Source: Halocaridina rubra (taxonomy: Eukaryota > Arthropoda > Malacostraca > Decapoda > Atyidae). From it: DNA of 64,000 nt. Below are positions 1-10,894 of this stretch, in pieces. The stretch covers positions 108,501 to 172,500 of the forward strand of contig JAXCGZ010017026.1 in the NCBI GenBank assembly GCA_037179515.1, given 5' to 3'. A program made the position numbers and the translations under genes. Numbering within the stretch: position 1 is the first letter of the stretch; each line of letters starts with the position of its first letter. The notes below the pieces were generated by a model, which saw only the letters and a list, made by a program, of their open reading frames with translations, did no database searches and was not told the DNA's origin.

Positions 1-56
1 GGACTCCAGTCCTCTTCAGGTACAAATGAATTTGTACCTGAAGAGGACTGGAGTCC
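1..56. repeat. Perfect inverted repeat (27-bp arms, 2-nt loop)
   Basis: Bases 1-27 are the exact reverse complement of 30-56, with only GA between them, so a single strand would fold into a perfect 27-bp hairpin. The repeat touches the first base of the window, so the arms may extend further upstream. It lies about 100 bp before the (AT)n tract that hosts the LTR retrotransposon. It could be the core of a foldback element or an assembly or library fold-back artefact; the sequence alone does not decide. Confidence 0.85.
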
Positions 57-149
57 AGTCTTAATATATAGTACATCTTTGCTTCTTTTTGTGTTTTATT
101 TATGGGCCTTTTTTTGCTTCATATTGTGCTGTGATATAACAGTTTATTT

Positions 150-507
<358 letters not shown>

Positions 508-525
508 TGGTGGCAGCGCTCAATA
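508..525 (+). promoter_or_regulatory. Primer-binding site, tRNA-Leu type
   Basis: TGGTGGCAGCG follows the LTR end directly. It matches the complement of the 3' end (with CCA) of a common eukaryotic tRNA-Leu as I remember it, over about 11 nt. TGG as the first three bases is the hallmark of a retrotransposon PBS. The identity of the tRNA is an inference. Confidence 0.7.
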
Positions 526-620
526 GACTAAGTATGGCTTGCTGTTCATTTTTAATATAAGGCATTACGTATTATACAGGATCTTTCTGTTAGATTAAGT
601 AAATAAGACTACCGACCGAC

Positions 621-2945
621 ATGGCGACAGCTAATCTAGCCCCTCCAGATAAATTCGCATTAAAGAGCGAAAGTGAGCAAGATTGGCGATTTTTTCGTCA
701 AAAATTCGAGCTGTATATACTTGCAGCAGGTTTAAATGATAAACCAAGTGAAGTGAAGGTAGCATTACTTTTGACCCATGGGGGTGACGAACTGCTTCGA
801 GTGTATAGTGCTATAGAGTTTGGTCCCGTTATTGTAGGGGAGAGTGGATCTCGTGATGACCCTAGCAAGGACTTAAACGTGGTATTACAGAAGCTAGATG
901 AGCATTTTGCCCCTAGGAAGCTAATAATAGCATCAAGATATAGGTTTAGATGCTGTACTCAGAAAGCTGATGAGAACCTGGATGAATTTATTACTAGAAT
1001 AAAAACTATGGTTAAGGATTGTGATTTTGCAGCAGAAAAAGATGAGGCAATTCGTGATCAAATTGTTTTTGGCTGTAAAGAAGATAAACTCAGAGAGAAA
1101 TTTCTGAGAGAAGAATGTATTTCACTGATAGATACGCTCAAAATTTGTGAGGCACATCAAGCATCGCAGAGACAAATGCAAATGATAAAAAGTGAAAATA
1201 CAGCAAAGTCGGTCATAAATAAAGTTAAATCGACAAAGAACTTTAAGCAGAGTAGGCCTAGTAGACATTCAGCAGACCGAAAGAGTGAGGACCCAAGTTT
1301 TGTGAACAAGAACCAGTATAGGCCTAAGTCAAACCAAAGTTTGTCAACGAAGGATCCGGCTCTACGAAAATGTAAGTTCTGCGGAACAAGACACGTGTGG
1401 AGTAAGAAGAAATGTCCAGCCTATGGAGAGAGATGCAACTACTGCAACAGGCTGAATCACTTCGAATCTCAATGTTTGGAGAAAAATGGACATGCACAAG
1501 CATCTAAGAAGATGGGTGTGAATGCAGTGGATGGTGACGATTCTAGTTCAGATACTCCAGCCGAATATATCCTAGGTGTCAAGTTGCAGACGAGACGTGG
1601 AGAGCCAGAAGAAACGACGGTGAACAAAAGTGATAATCCCTGTACACAGCAAGTGATGAAAGTGAATAAAGTGTCAAGGAAATCCAAATATCTATATACC
1701 GATCTGAGAGTTGGTGAAAATAGTGTCAAATTTCAAATCGATAGCGGAGCAGGTGTAAATGTGTTACCTCGAAATATGGTTCCCAATAATATAAAAACTG
1801 AATCTAGTGAAGGGTTACAACTAGAAATGTGGAATAATTCTGCAGCCAAACCATTTGGAAAATGTAGAATTAAAGTGAAAAATGAGATAAATTCAAAGAG
1901 ATATAATGTTGAGTTTATTATAGTGGCTGAGAATTATATGCCTTTGTTAGGAAAACGTGCATCAGAACAGATGGGTTTCCTTACCATCAATTATGATAAC
2001 ATATGTTCTGTACACAGTGAATCTTGTAATACTGATGTTTTTCAGGAATATTCAGATGTATTTTGTAATGAAATTGGTAAGTTACCTGGGGTGGTACATA
2101 TGACTTTAGACAGAGAAGTCAAGCCATTTGCTATATCTTCACGTAGAGTGCCAATTCAACTTAAAAGGAAGGTAAAATCCAAATTATCTGAGTTAGAGAA
2201 ACAAAATGTCATTTGTAAAGTAGACGAACCAACTGAATGGGTGAGTCGCATGGTAGTAGCTTCTAAGAAAAATAGTGAAGACATAAGAATTTGCATAGAT
2301 CCTCAGCAATTAAATAAAGCCATAATTAGAGAAATGCATCCTTTGCCAATTATCGATGATGTTTTACCTGAATTAGCACAAGCTAAAGTGTTCTCTAAAC
2401 TAGATTTAAGAAATGGATATTGGCACTGTGATTTGGATGAAGAGTCAAGTCATTTAACTACCTTTCAAACCCCTTTTGGAAGATATCGGTGGCTTAGACT
2501 GCCCTTTGGCCTAGCAATCAGTAGTGAAGTTTTTCAGAAACGACTGCAGAACTCTTTAGATGGTTTGCTAGGAATAATATGCATTGCTGATGACATTTTG
2601 GTATATGGAATAGGTAATTCTCTAGAAGAAGCACAGTTAGATCATGATGAAAATTTAAGAAATTTACTGGAACGATGTCGTAAGCATGGTATCCGTCTTA
2701 ACAGAGAAAAGGCTGAAATAAGAAAGAGTGAGATAACATTTCTTGGACATGTAATAACTAATGAAGGCCTTAAGCCAGATCCCAGTAAAATTGAAGCAAT
2801 TGTATCGATGAAAGCTCCAACTAATGTCACTGAGATTCAATGCTTTTGTGGAATGATAAACTATTTGTCAGAATTCATGCCTAGACTCTCTGGCCTGATG
2901 GTGCCCATACGACAACTTTTACGTAAAGACAAAGAATGGTGTTGA
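621..2945 (+). CDS. Gag-protease-reverse transcriptase part of gag-pol (ends at an in-frame stop)
   Basis: A 774-residue reading frame starting at the ATG at 621, 113 nt after the LTR. Residues 1 to about 200 are a charged gag region. Residues 251-285 hold a CKFC...H...C motif followed by a classic CCHC zinc knuckle (CX2CX4HX4C, 272-285), which binds RNA during packaging. The aspartic protease active site is DSGA at residue 374. The reverse transcriptase follows: SRMVVASKK, SKLDLRNGYWH, LPFGLA and the catalytic CIADDILVYG at about 654-663, where the usual Tyr of YxDD is Ile-Ala, as in several Gypsy lineages. The frame stops at TGA 2943-2945 just after the RT palm, at a place where related proteins continue into the RT connection and RNase H. 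Because the frame continues open downstream, I read this as a point nonsense mutation and not a programmed gag/pol boundary, which would normally lie before the protease or RT. Confidence 0.9.
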   Translation: MATANLAPPDKFALKSESEQDWRFFRQKFELYILAAGLNDKPSEVKVALLLTHGGDELLRVYSAIEFGPVIVGESGSRDDPSKDLNVVLQKLDEHFAPRKLIIASRYRFRCCTQKADENLDEFITRIKTMVKDCDFAAEKDEAIRDQIVFGCKEDKLREKFLREECISLIDTLKICEAHQASQRQMQMIKSENTAKSVINKVKSTKNFKQSRPSRHSADRKSEDPSFVNKNQYRPKSNQSLSTKDPALRKCKFCGTRHVWSKKKCPAYGERCNYCNRLNHFESQCLEKNGHAQASKKMGVNAVDGDDSSSDTPAEYILGVKLQTRRGEPEETTVNKSDNPCTQQVMKVNKVSRKSKYLYTDLRVGENSVKFQIDSGAGVNVLPRNMVPNNIKTESSEGLQLEMWNNSAAKPFGKCRIKVKNEINSKRYNVEFIIVAENYMPLLGKRASEQMGFLTINYDNICSVHSESCNTDVFQEYSDVFCNEIGKLPGVVHMTLDREVKPFAISSRRVPIQLKRKVKSKLSELEKQNVICKVDEPTEWVSRMVVASKKNSEDIRICIDPQQLNKAIIREMHPLPIIDDVLPELAQAKVFSKLDLRNGYWHCDLDEESSHLTTFQTPFGRYRWLRLPFGLAISSEVFQKRLQNSLDGLLGIICIADDILVYGIGNSLEEAQLDHDENLRNLLERCRKHGIRLNREKAEIRKSEITFLGHVITNEGLKPDPSKIEAIVSMKAPTNVTEIQCFCGMINYLSEFMPRLSGLMVPIRQLLRKDKEWC

Positions 2946-4793
2946 GGTGATGAACAGGCTACTGCTTTTGAGAAAATTAAGTGTTGCATCACTAAAACTC
3001 CAATTCTTGCTTATTATGATCAAAATAAACAGCTAGTTATACAGTGTGATGCTAGCAAATGTGGACTTGGTGCAGTTCTAATGCAAGGTGGTAAACCGTT
3101 GTCTTATGCAAGCAGAGCTCTAACTGACACGGAAACAAGGTATGCTCAGATAGAGAAAGAAATGCTGGCTATTGTGTTTGCTTTAAAGAAATTCCATCAG
3201 TACACTTTTGGACAACATACTTTGGTTATAACTGATCACAAACCACTTCAGAATATAATCTTGAAACCATTAGATAGAGCACCAAAGAGGTTACAAGGCA
3301 TGTTATTGACTGCACAACAATACGATATTGAACTTAAGCATACTGCTGGTAAGAACATGCATATAGCAGATTTGCTGTCTCGATCATTTCTAAGTGAAAC
3401 TGAAAATGGTAATGATTTTGAATATGTTAATGTTGTATCTTATTTGCCTATTAGGGAAGACAGGTTAAAGAAAATTCGTGATGCTGTGGCCAGTGATGAA
3501 ATTTTGCTTGAAGTGACAAATATGATAACAAATGGGTGGCCAGAGTATAAATGTAATGTACCTATAACTGTTTTGCCTTATTATCATATTAGAGATGAAC
3601 TATCTATACAGAATGGACTTGTATTTAAAGGTGATAGAGTTGTGATTCCTGCCAATTTGAGGAAAGAAATTAAACAGGCTATTCACTCTTGTCACATTGG
3701 CGTAGAAAGTTGTCTACGAAGGGCTCGTGAGTGTGTATATTGGCCTGGTATGAATGGTGATATTAAAGAACATATTTCTCAATGTGAAATCTGTTGCAAA
3801 TTTCAAAAATCTCAGCAGAAAGAAACTCTTATGCCACATGAAGTGTCTGATAGGCCATGGGAGAAAGTTGGCACAGATATTTTTGAATTGAGTAATCAGT
3901 TTTATCTTGTAACAGTAGACTATTTCAGTAATTTCTGGGAAATTGATAGGTTAGAAGATATAAAAGCATCTACTATTATACGTAAGCTAAAAGCACATTT
4001 TGCAAGGTATGGTACTCCTTCCATCTTAGTTAGTGACTGTGGAACTCAATTTACAAGTGATATATTTCAGAATTTTATAAGAGTGTGGGATATAGAACAT
4101 TGTACGTCAAGCCCTAAACATCCTCAGTCTAATGGACAGGCAGAATCCGCTGTAAAAACTGCAAAGTCCATACGCAGAAAAGCCATAGAAAGCAATAATG
4201 ACCCTTATTTGGCAATATTAGACTACCGTAATTGTCCGTCTCACAGTGATGAATACAGTCCGGCTCAAAAAAGCCTAGGGAGACGCACACGTACTCTTCT
4301 CCCAGTTTCTTCAAAGTTGTTGAAACCATCTGAGATCAATGTAGATAAAATTAAGATTAACAGACATTATAGAAATAGCAGGTCAGCTAAATATTACAAT
4401 GTGCATGCCAAAGATCTTGATCCTTTACAGGAAGATGATGTTGTGAGAATAAAACCCACTGTAATGGGAAAGAAAGCTTGGGAAAAAGGTATTGTGAAGG
4501 AACGTTTAGACGAGAGATCTTATGAAATTTCAACTGATGCTGGTTTATTGAGAAGAAATAGAGTAGACCTTAATAAGTCAAATGAAAGAAATGTTTCGCA
4601 TCACAGTAGTGAAGATTCTAGTAATGTAGTACAAAGTCAGCAACAGGTTGAAATTCCACAGGATAAACATGTGAACCCAACAAGTGAGAATCTCAGAGTT
4701 CAAGAGTCTTTCACTCCTCAAAAGAGAATCACAAGGAGTACAAGGAATATTTTACCCTCTAAATATAATGATTTTGTTGTTTACAAAGAGTGA
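2946..4793 (+). pseudogene. RNase H-integrase part of gag-pol, cut off by the upstream stop
   Basis: The same reading frame continues without a break from 2946 to the stop at 4791-4793; the first internal ATG is at 3081. RNase H is seen as QCDASKCGLGAVL, the EKEMLAIVFAL helix with its Glu, and VITDHKPL. The integrase has an N-terminal zinc-binding motif (HSCH ... CEIC, about 3683-3805) and a DDE core with Asp at 3876, Asp at 4035 and Glu at 4143; the last two are 35 residues apart, the classic DX35E. The C-terminal tail is basic and variable. All catalytic residues are intact, so only the TGA at 2943 prevents a full polyprotein. It would be made only by read-through or from an independent start. 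Confidence 0.88.
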
Positions 4794-4838
4794 TTTATTT
4801 TTCGTTTTCAAGATGATAACTTATTTTTTTTTCTTCAT

Positions 4839-4849
4839 AAAAAGAGGGA
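4839..4849 (+). promoter_or_regulatory. Polypurine tract
   Basis: AAAAAGAGGGA lies directly against the TG of the 3' LTR, the place where plus-strand DNA synthesis is primed in LTR elements. Confidence 0.85.

Positions 4850-5394
<545 letters not shown>

Positions 5395-5460
<66 letters not shown>
5395..5460. repeat. (AT)n microsatellite
   Basis: About 66 bp of AT between the Tigger fragment and the foldback element at 5463. The TA target of the latter is taken from this tract. Confidence 0.95.
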
Positions 5461-5462
<2 letters not shown>

Positions 5463-5465
<3 letters not shown>

Positions 5466-5844
5466 TAATCCCTCACTATTTCGCGGTTCACCTATCGAGA
5501 ATTCAATGCATCGCGGATTTATTTATTTATTTATTTACTTTTTTTTTTTTGACACCAGGACGGGCCAAAAAAATGATAAACTAAAACAGCCTTTATCAGG
5601 CTGTAAAGAGAAGCAAAGATAGAGAGTGTAATGACCTGTCTGATGTGAAGGGATTATAAAAGATGTGTAATAAATATCCAATTCTCTGCTGGGTTTTAAT
5701 ATACCTCTGCATCACTTTCATGATGTCTATTCCAATCATTCTCCTTAGATATTATTATTATTATAATTATTATTATTATCAATATTGTTATTATTATTAT
5801 TGGAGACAATAATTTTCCTTTGATGATGATTGTGGAGATTATTA

Positions 5845-5912
<68 letters not shown>

Positions 5913-6054
5913 AATAATATTATTATTATTATTATTGTTAAGGGCTCATCATTGTTTGTACATCTGTTGGTTTATTTACTTTAATAACTGTGTACAGTGC
6001 CCCTCCCTAGTTGGCTGGGACAAAGAGAGTGTGGGGGGTTGGGTAGAATAGAAT

Positions 6055-6097
<43 letters not shown>

Positions 6098-6133
6098 TAT
6101 ATATTGTAAAAATAATGGTTTAGTTACAAATTT

Positions 6134-6205
<72 letters not shown>

Positions 6206-6243
6206 ATCTCCACAATCGTCATCAAAGGAAAATTATTGTTGCC

Positions 6244-6314
<71 letters not shown>

Positions 6315-6629
6315 GATCTAAGGAGAATTTTTGGAATTGACATCAAGAAAGTAATGCAGAGGTATATTAAAACCCAGCAGAGAATTGGATATCCATTACA
6401 CATCTTTTATAATCCCTTCACATCTGACAGGTCATTACACTCTCCATCTCTGTTTCTCTTTACAGCCTGATAAAGGCTGTTTTATTTTATTATTTTTTGG
6501 CCCGTCCTGGTGTGTGTGTAAAAACATTTTTTTTTTTTTTTTTTTTTTTTTAGTGTTCCTACTTCGCGGAAATTCACCTATCACGGTCGGTCCTGGAACC
6601 GAACCCCCACGATAAACGAGGTTTTACTG
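5463..6629. mobile_element. Foldback-type DNA transposon, copy A (1167 bp, non-coding)
   Basis: The ends are imperfect inverted repeats (CAGTAATCCCTCACTATTTC on the left; CAGTAAAACCTCGTTTATCG on the right, read in reverse), flanked by TA on both sides, as for pogo/Tigger or Tc1-type elements. Inside are long inverted arms: about 5548-5760 and 6310-6520 pair across GACACCAGGACGGGCC, the CCTTTATCAGGCTG block and CTCTGCTGGGTTTTAATATA. A second, inner pair (about 5800-5850 and 6204-6250) shares AATTTTCCTTTGATGATGAT. Poly-T/poly-A tracts lie just inside the TIRs. The centre carries (ATT)n, a unique 110-bp block and (GA)n. There is no transposase, so it must be moved in trans, perhaps by a Tigger. 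The same structure recurs at 21941-23949. Confidence 0.8.
5855..6314. repeat. (ATT)n, (GA)n and (AAT)n arrays inside foldback copy A
   Basis: ATT repeats at about 5855-5936, GA at 6058-6093, AAT/ATT with an inversion point at 6137-6205, and AAT at 6244-6314. The ATT tracts on the left mirror AAT tracts on the right, so they belong to the inverted arms. A Leu-rich reading frame here is only a translation of ATT. Confidence 0.93.
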
Positions 6630-7401
6630 TATATATATTTGGTAAGGAAGCCCATCAGTGAAACAACACATAGAAAAAATAACGCTATATTTCAGGTCCA
6701 GTTAGGACCCGAAATGTAGTGTTATTTCAGTGCCATATGCTAACAGCTTGTGCTTACTCATATATATACATACAGGGGGGTCCTCATTTAACGTCAGGGT
6801 CCCATTCCTGACAGCTGACTTAAATCAGATTTCGATCTAAGTCGGAACACACCTAAATTCAAACCTGGGTCCCCACCTGAACCTAATTAATTTAAAACAA
6901 TATAAAATAATATATTCTTAATCTGTGATAAAAAAAATACTAAAACTAAACCCAATAGTATTGCTTACCTTTAAAATGTATCAGTAGTAAAATTAAACTA
7001 CAGTACAGTGCATTATTGCTTACCGTTACTCTTGTAGTTGGCTTGCACACTGGAAGGGGTATTGCAAGAGAGGGAGAGACTGGCTTCTTGGGAGGTGGAA
7101 GTTGGAGAGGCAGATGCAGAGGAGACTGGGGAAGGAGAGTGGAAAGGCAAAAGAACATAATGGAGGTACTGGGGCAGGTGAGTCTATTGAGGTAGAGGGT
7201 ACAGGATCTGTTGCTGGGGGCTCTGCCTTCACGAAGAATTGGTCAAGGCGAGTCTGGAAGAATGATGCCTCTTTTCATATATTTCCTTGTAACACCTCAG
7301 GGCATCATTGATCCCTCTCTCCACATTATTGTACCTGGCAAAGTTGGGGTCCTGAGCATCAAGCTTTGCCAACAATTCCTCTGCCAAAGCAAACAATTCT
7401 T

Positions 7402-8596
7402 TCAATTCCTTGGTTGTGAATATCTTTGGCTCTGGCTTGGTAGCTCTTCCTCCTCTTTAAGCATTTGCTTTTCCAGCTGAATGAGATCCTCAGTTGATAA
7501 CTTCTTTCCATGAGATTCCAGGACTTTTACATCATCAACCTCCACCACCAACTCGAGCTCCTTAATCATGACATCTACGTTCTTGGTTACAGCCTCAACT
7601 GTCTTCTCAAAGCTTCGGAAGTCATCTACAAAATAGGGGCATGCATTCTTCCATACCCCATTCAAGTTCGTTTGCATCACTTCCTCCCAAGCATCACCAT
7701 TATTCTTCACAGCATAAAGAATATTGTACGACTTCCAGATGTCCTTGGGAGTCAGGTTCATGTCCTTCTCTATTGCCCTGAAAGCCATATCGATTGTTCT
7801 TTGGAGATAGTAGACCTTGAACGAGACAATGACCCCCTGTCCATTGGCTGTAACAAGGAAGTGGTATTCGGCAGAAGGTAAACCACCTTTACATTGGGAT
7901 GAATGTCATCCAAATGGCCCGGGTGACCAAGGGCATTGTCCAGGATTAGCAAAACCTAAAATGGCAGACCCTTGGAAGTACAGTATCTCTCCGTTTTAGG
8001 CAGAAAATGGTTGCTGAACCAGTCCTCAAATATTTGAAGGGTTATCCGAGCCCCTCCCTAATTATCTTGGCTAAAGCAATGGGAAAATATTTGCTGCTTC
8101 TTCATCACCACTAGCAGCTTTCCCTTGCACTCTTATATTATGCAAATTAACACGAGCCTTAAAACAATTAAACCACCCTCTACTAGCAACAAACTTCGAA
8201 CCTGCACTGCCCTTCCCCCTTTTCTCTTCTCAAATCTTTGAATAATATTTTAGCCTTTTCCTGTATTAACATAAGGCTGATTGGGATACACCGTCAATTT
8301 TGGTCTTCAAGCCAAAACATTAACAATCTCTCCAACTCGATCGTAAGGCAACTACGCTGACTCGTGATCACAGTGGACATCATAGGTGTCAAACCTTTCA
8401 CATGATCATGGATGCGATCTTTGTCCTTGATGATCATGGCCATGGTCGTACGGGCTAATCCGAGAATGCAGCCAATGTTCGTAGATTCTCCGTTTTCAGC
8501 ATGGTTTACCACTTCAATTTTAATTTCTATGGTGATGCCTTTCCTTTTCTTAGTAGCACTGCCATCAGAACTATCACTAACACGTTTGGAAGGCAT
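7402..8596 (-). pseudogene. Tigger-like transposase remnant (CENP-B HTH + partial DDE)
   Basis: The start is the ATG at 8596 (MPSKRVSDSSDG), not the longer upstream frame. Residues 1-100 hold the CENP-B-type N-terminal helix-turn-helix (KKRKGITIEIKIEVVNHAEN, ARTTMAMIIKDKDRI) that binds the TIRs. After 8294 the frame is broken. The first DDE aspartate block (VFNxDETGLFWK in relatives) is missing, because the sequence jumps at about 8053 from IIREG to the region after it. The second and third catalytic blocks survive at 7770-7952: LILDNALGHP and LLQPMDRG. The C-terminal acidic tail is open at 7402-7788 (KELELVVEVDDVKVLESHGK). DDE_1/pogo transposases cut and paste the element at TA. This copy cannot be active. 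Confidence 0.88.
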
Positions 8597-8789
8597 AGTA
8601 ATTTCAGCAACAAGCAAACACAACAAGAGAGCAGACGAAAACGCTGGCACAATATGGCAGGTGGGAATAAACTGAGCGGTGGTTCTTCCTCTTCTAATGC
8701 CGCATGACACCGAATTCTTACACGATGCTCAACAAACTATTTTGAATTAAATCATATTTACAGCTATTTGTTTGGTGTTTTTTCTTTAA

Positions 8790-9240
8790 ATTGGATATAC
8801 TCCTTAAATATAACCAAATATATAAACAAATAAATAAATAAAACCATTAACTTGATAAATATGAATACAGCTGTGCATGCGTGTGCATTTTAAATAAATT
8901 CGTTTTTTACAGCTATATGTATGGTTTTTTAATTTAATATAATCCTTCAATATAACCAGATATATAACAAATAAATAGATAAACCCATTAACATGATAAA
9001 TACAAATACAGTTGTGCATTCGTGTTTATTTCAAATAAAATTGCATTTACGGCTATGGGTTTGTTTGTTTTTTAAATTGAATATAATCCTTCAATGAAAC
9101 CAAATATATAAACAATTAAATAAATACAGCCATTGACTTGATAAATAACGTATACAGCAGTACTGCTAGCTGCGTATTCGTCTGCCGCTCTCACAAACCG
9201 TTTTGGTGCGTGGTTTGAATTTACTGCACCAGACAGGTAA
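8790..9240 (-). repeat. Subterminal tandem modules of Tigger family 1 (about 3 x 140-147 bp)
   Basis: The motif CCATTAACTTGATAAATATG / CCCATTAACATGATAAATAC / GCCATTGACTTGATAAATAA recurs at about 8841, 8980 and 9127. Between repeats lie TTTTACAGCTATATG-like and ATATAATCCTTCAAT segments. The same modules occur at 24240-25100, 28000-28190 and 49540-49920. They lie between the TIR and the transposase start, where promoters and extra transposase-binding sites of such elements usually lie. Confidence 0.8.
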
Positions 9241-9254
9241 AGTTAAAAGTTACA

Positions 9255-9455
9255 GTTTGCGGTTTTAGCCCTCCTATCAGAGGCATCGCCCCTGCTCTGG
9301 CGGGTGTCAGCCAGTGCAAGCCCCAACCCCTCACTGTGGTGTTCAGCCACAGCAGTGACCTTCCAAGTAAACAGCTTAAACTCTCGGTCCTGAGCGGGAA
9401 CCGATCTGTCGACCTCGCGAATGTGAGGCCAGCGTGTTACCACTGTACTTGCCAG
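9255..9455 (-). mobile_element. tRNA-derived SINE (family B), nested in Tigger
   Basis: Read on the minus strand it starts near GTACAGTGGTAACACGCTGG (A-box region), followed by GTCGACAGATCGGTTCCCGC, which holds a B-box-like GGTTCCCGCTC. This is the spacing of a tRNA-derived pol III promoter. The body continues with CACCACAGTGAGGGGTTGGG. The sequence interrupts the ordinary Tigger end: related copies read straight from GGTAAGT-like sequence to AATTAATAAAT. Its GC content is far higher than its surroundings. Confidence 0.6.
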
Positions 9456-9536
9456 GTGGAAAAATTAATATATATATGATTTACTATTTATTTACTGGCC
9501 TCTAACGTAATGGCAAAACGACGTTATATGAGGACC

Positions 9537-9540
<4 letters not shown>

Positions 9541-9627
<87 letters not shown>
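9541..9627. repeat. (AT)n microsatellite with one phase break
   Basis: About 87 bp of AT with an ATAATA interruption. It separates the Tigger right end from LINE-A. Confidence 0.95.
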
Positions 9628-9629
<2 letters not shown>

Positions 9630-9633
9630 TAAC

Positions 9634-9960
9634 ATGCGTGGGCTGAACTCTAATCTTTCGTCTGTGGAACAGCACTTGGGCACTTTCCTCCCTAACCTCC
9701 TCCTCCTATCTGAAACCCAGCTATCTATACATGCTTCCGCTGACCCATTTCAAATCTCTAACTACAATCTGTATGCTCGTTTTCATTCCAAAGGTGGGGT
9801 CTGTGCATACTGCAACACTAACACTCCTATTGCGAGGCTCATGGACCTTGAATCTCCTGATTTTGATGTTCTCTGGCTAAAAGTCTATCTCTCCACTATC
9901 ACTATCTTCCTTTGCTTCTGCTTCTGTTCTACAACTCCACGAGTTTGTGTCTTTCTTTGA
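9634..9960 (+). pseudogene. LINE-A endonuclease fragment
   Basis: The frame MRGLNSNLSSVEQHL...LLLLSETQLS has the N-terminal endonuclease pattern of non-LTR elements (Asn near the start, then S-E-T in the second strand). It continues to a Cys/Thr-rich stretch and then shifts frame near 9950; the next frame carries the GDLNVHH-like block (about 10027-10050). No intact catalytic set remains in one frame. Confidence 0.7.
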
Positions 9961-10074
9961 ATATCTGTCCTCGTGCCATGAGACCTTGCTATCTTCTCAC
10001 CACATGCCGAAGTTCTCTACATTGGAGACCTCAATGTACACCACAGTGAGTGGCTTCATTCTTCTCACACTGAT

Positions 10075-10890
10075 GTGGGAGGAAGCGAGGCCCTTGCTTT
10101 CTCTATTACTCACTTTCTGGAGCAAATTATCAAACATCCTACTCGCGTTCCTGATCATCACGAACATGCTTCAAACACTCTTGAAGTATTCTTTACTTCT
10201 AACCCGTCAAACTACTCTTATTCTGTGCTTTCCCCTCTCGGTAAATCTGACCACTCTATGGTCTCAGTTTCTTCCATTTTCGCTCCCCCACCACCAATCC
10301 CTCCTACTCAGCGCCGCCTTTGGCACTTTGAGCATACCCAACATGAAAAAATGCGTAACTTTCTCTTTGACTTCCCATGGGATGACTACTGCTTTCGGTC
10401 CCGCAACCCTGATCAGATAGCTCTAAAAGTTGCCGAGATCATGACCGCGAAAATGGAGGCGTACATCCCCTCTTCTACAAAAACTTTCTCTCCCCCTAAA
10501 CCTTGGTTTGATCGTCCCTGCTCCATGGCTATCCAGGCTAGGTATCGGGCTCACCGATCTTACCAAGCCTCTCCTTCTGATTTAACTCGCTCTGCTCTTA
10601 TTATAGCTAGGAATTGCTGTACTGCTAAGATTCGAAGGTCTAAGGCTTCCTTTATAAGAAGGAAAGTTGATGACCTTAAATCCTCTCCCACTGACAAATG
10701 CTTCTGGTCCTTAGCCAAAAACCTCTCCAAAAACTTCTGTAACTCTAGCTTTCCCCATCTCATTCGTTCTGATGGTTCTATAGCTTGCTCTCCCACTGAC
10801 AAAGTCACTCTCTTTGGCTCTCATTTTTCTGCCGACTCTTCTGTAAACGATTCCAGCGCACCCTGTTCCTCAATCTTTACCCCTCCCTAA
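10075..10890 (+). pseudogene. LINE-A linker between endonuclease and RT
   Basis: A 271-residue frame starting with the end of the endonuclease (LGKSDHSMVSVS is the S-D-H block that closes this fold), then the charged linker with KPWFDRPCSMAIQARYRAHR and ...FWSLAKNLSKN. It stops at 10888-10890, five bases before the next frame at 10895, so one small indel separates it from the RT. Confidence 0.78.
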
Positions 10891-10894
10891 CCCT

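Larger units (their letters stand above)
6773..9541 (-). mobile_element. Tigger/pogo DNA transposon, family 1, internally deleted
   Basis: Terminal inverted repeats CAGGGGGGTCCTCATTTAAC (left) and AGTAGGTCCTCATATAACG (right, reversed) are flanked by TA. The transposase runs on the minus strand, so the 5' end of the element is at 9541. The right part holds about three tandem subterminal modules (8790-9240) and a SINE insertion (9255-9455). The transposase is broken and lacks its first catalytic block. Related copies are at 27813-30931 and 49322-50794. Confidence 0.85.

Noticed and set aside
2943..2945. TGA as a programmed read-through or gag/pol boundary
   Set aside because: It lies after the RT palm, not at a gag/pol border, and relatives continue through; a point mutation is simpler.
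5830..6051. Leucine/isoleucine-rich frame that looks like a membrane segment
   Set aside because: It is a translation of (ATT)n inside foldback copy A.
10560..10808. Minus-strand frame opposite LINE-A
   Set aside because: Shadow of the LINE-A linker; no independent features.
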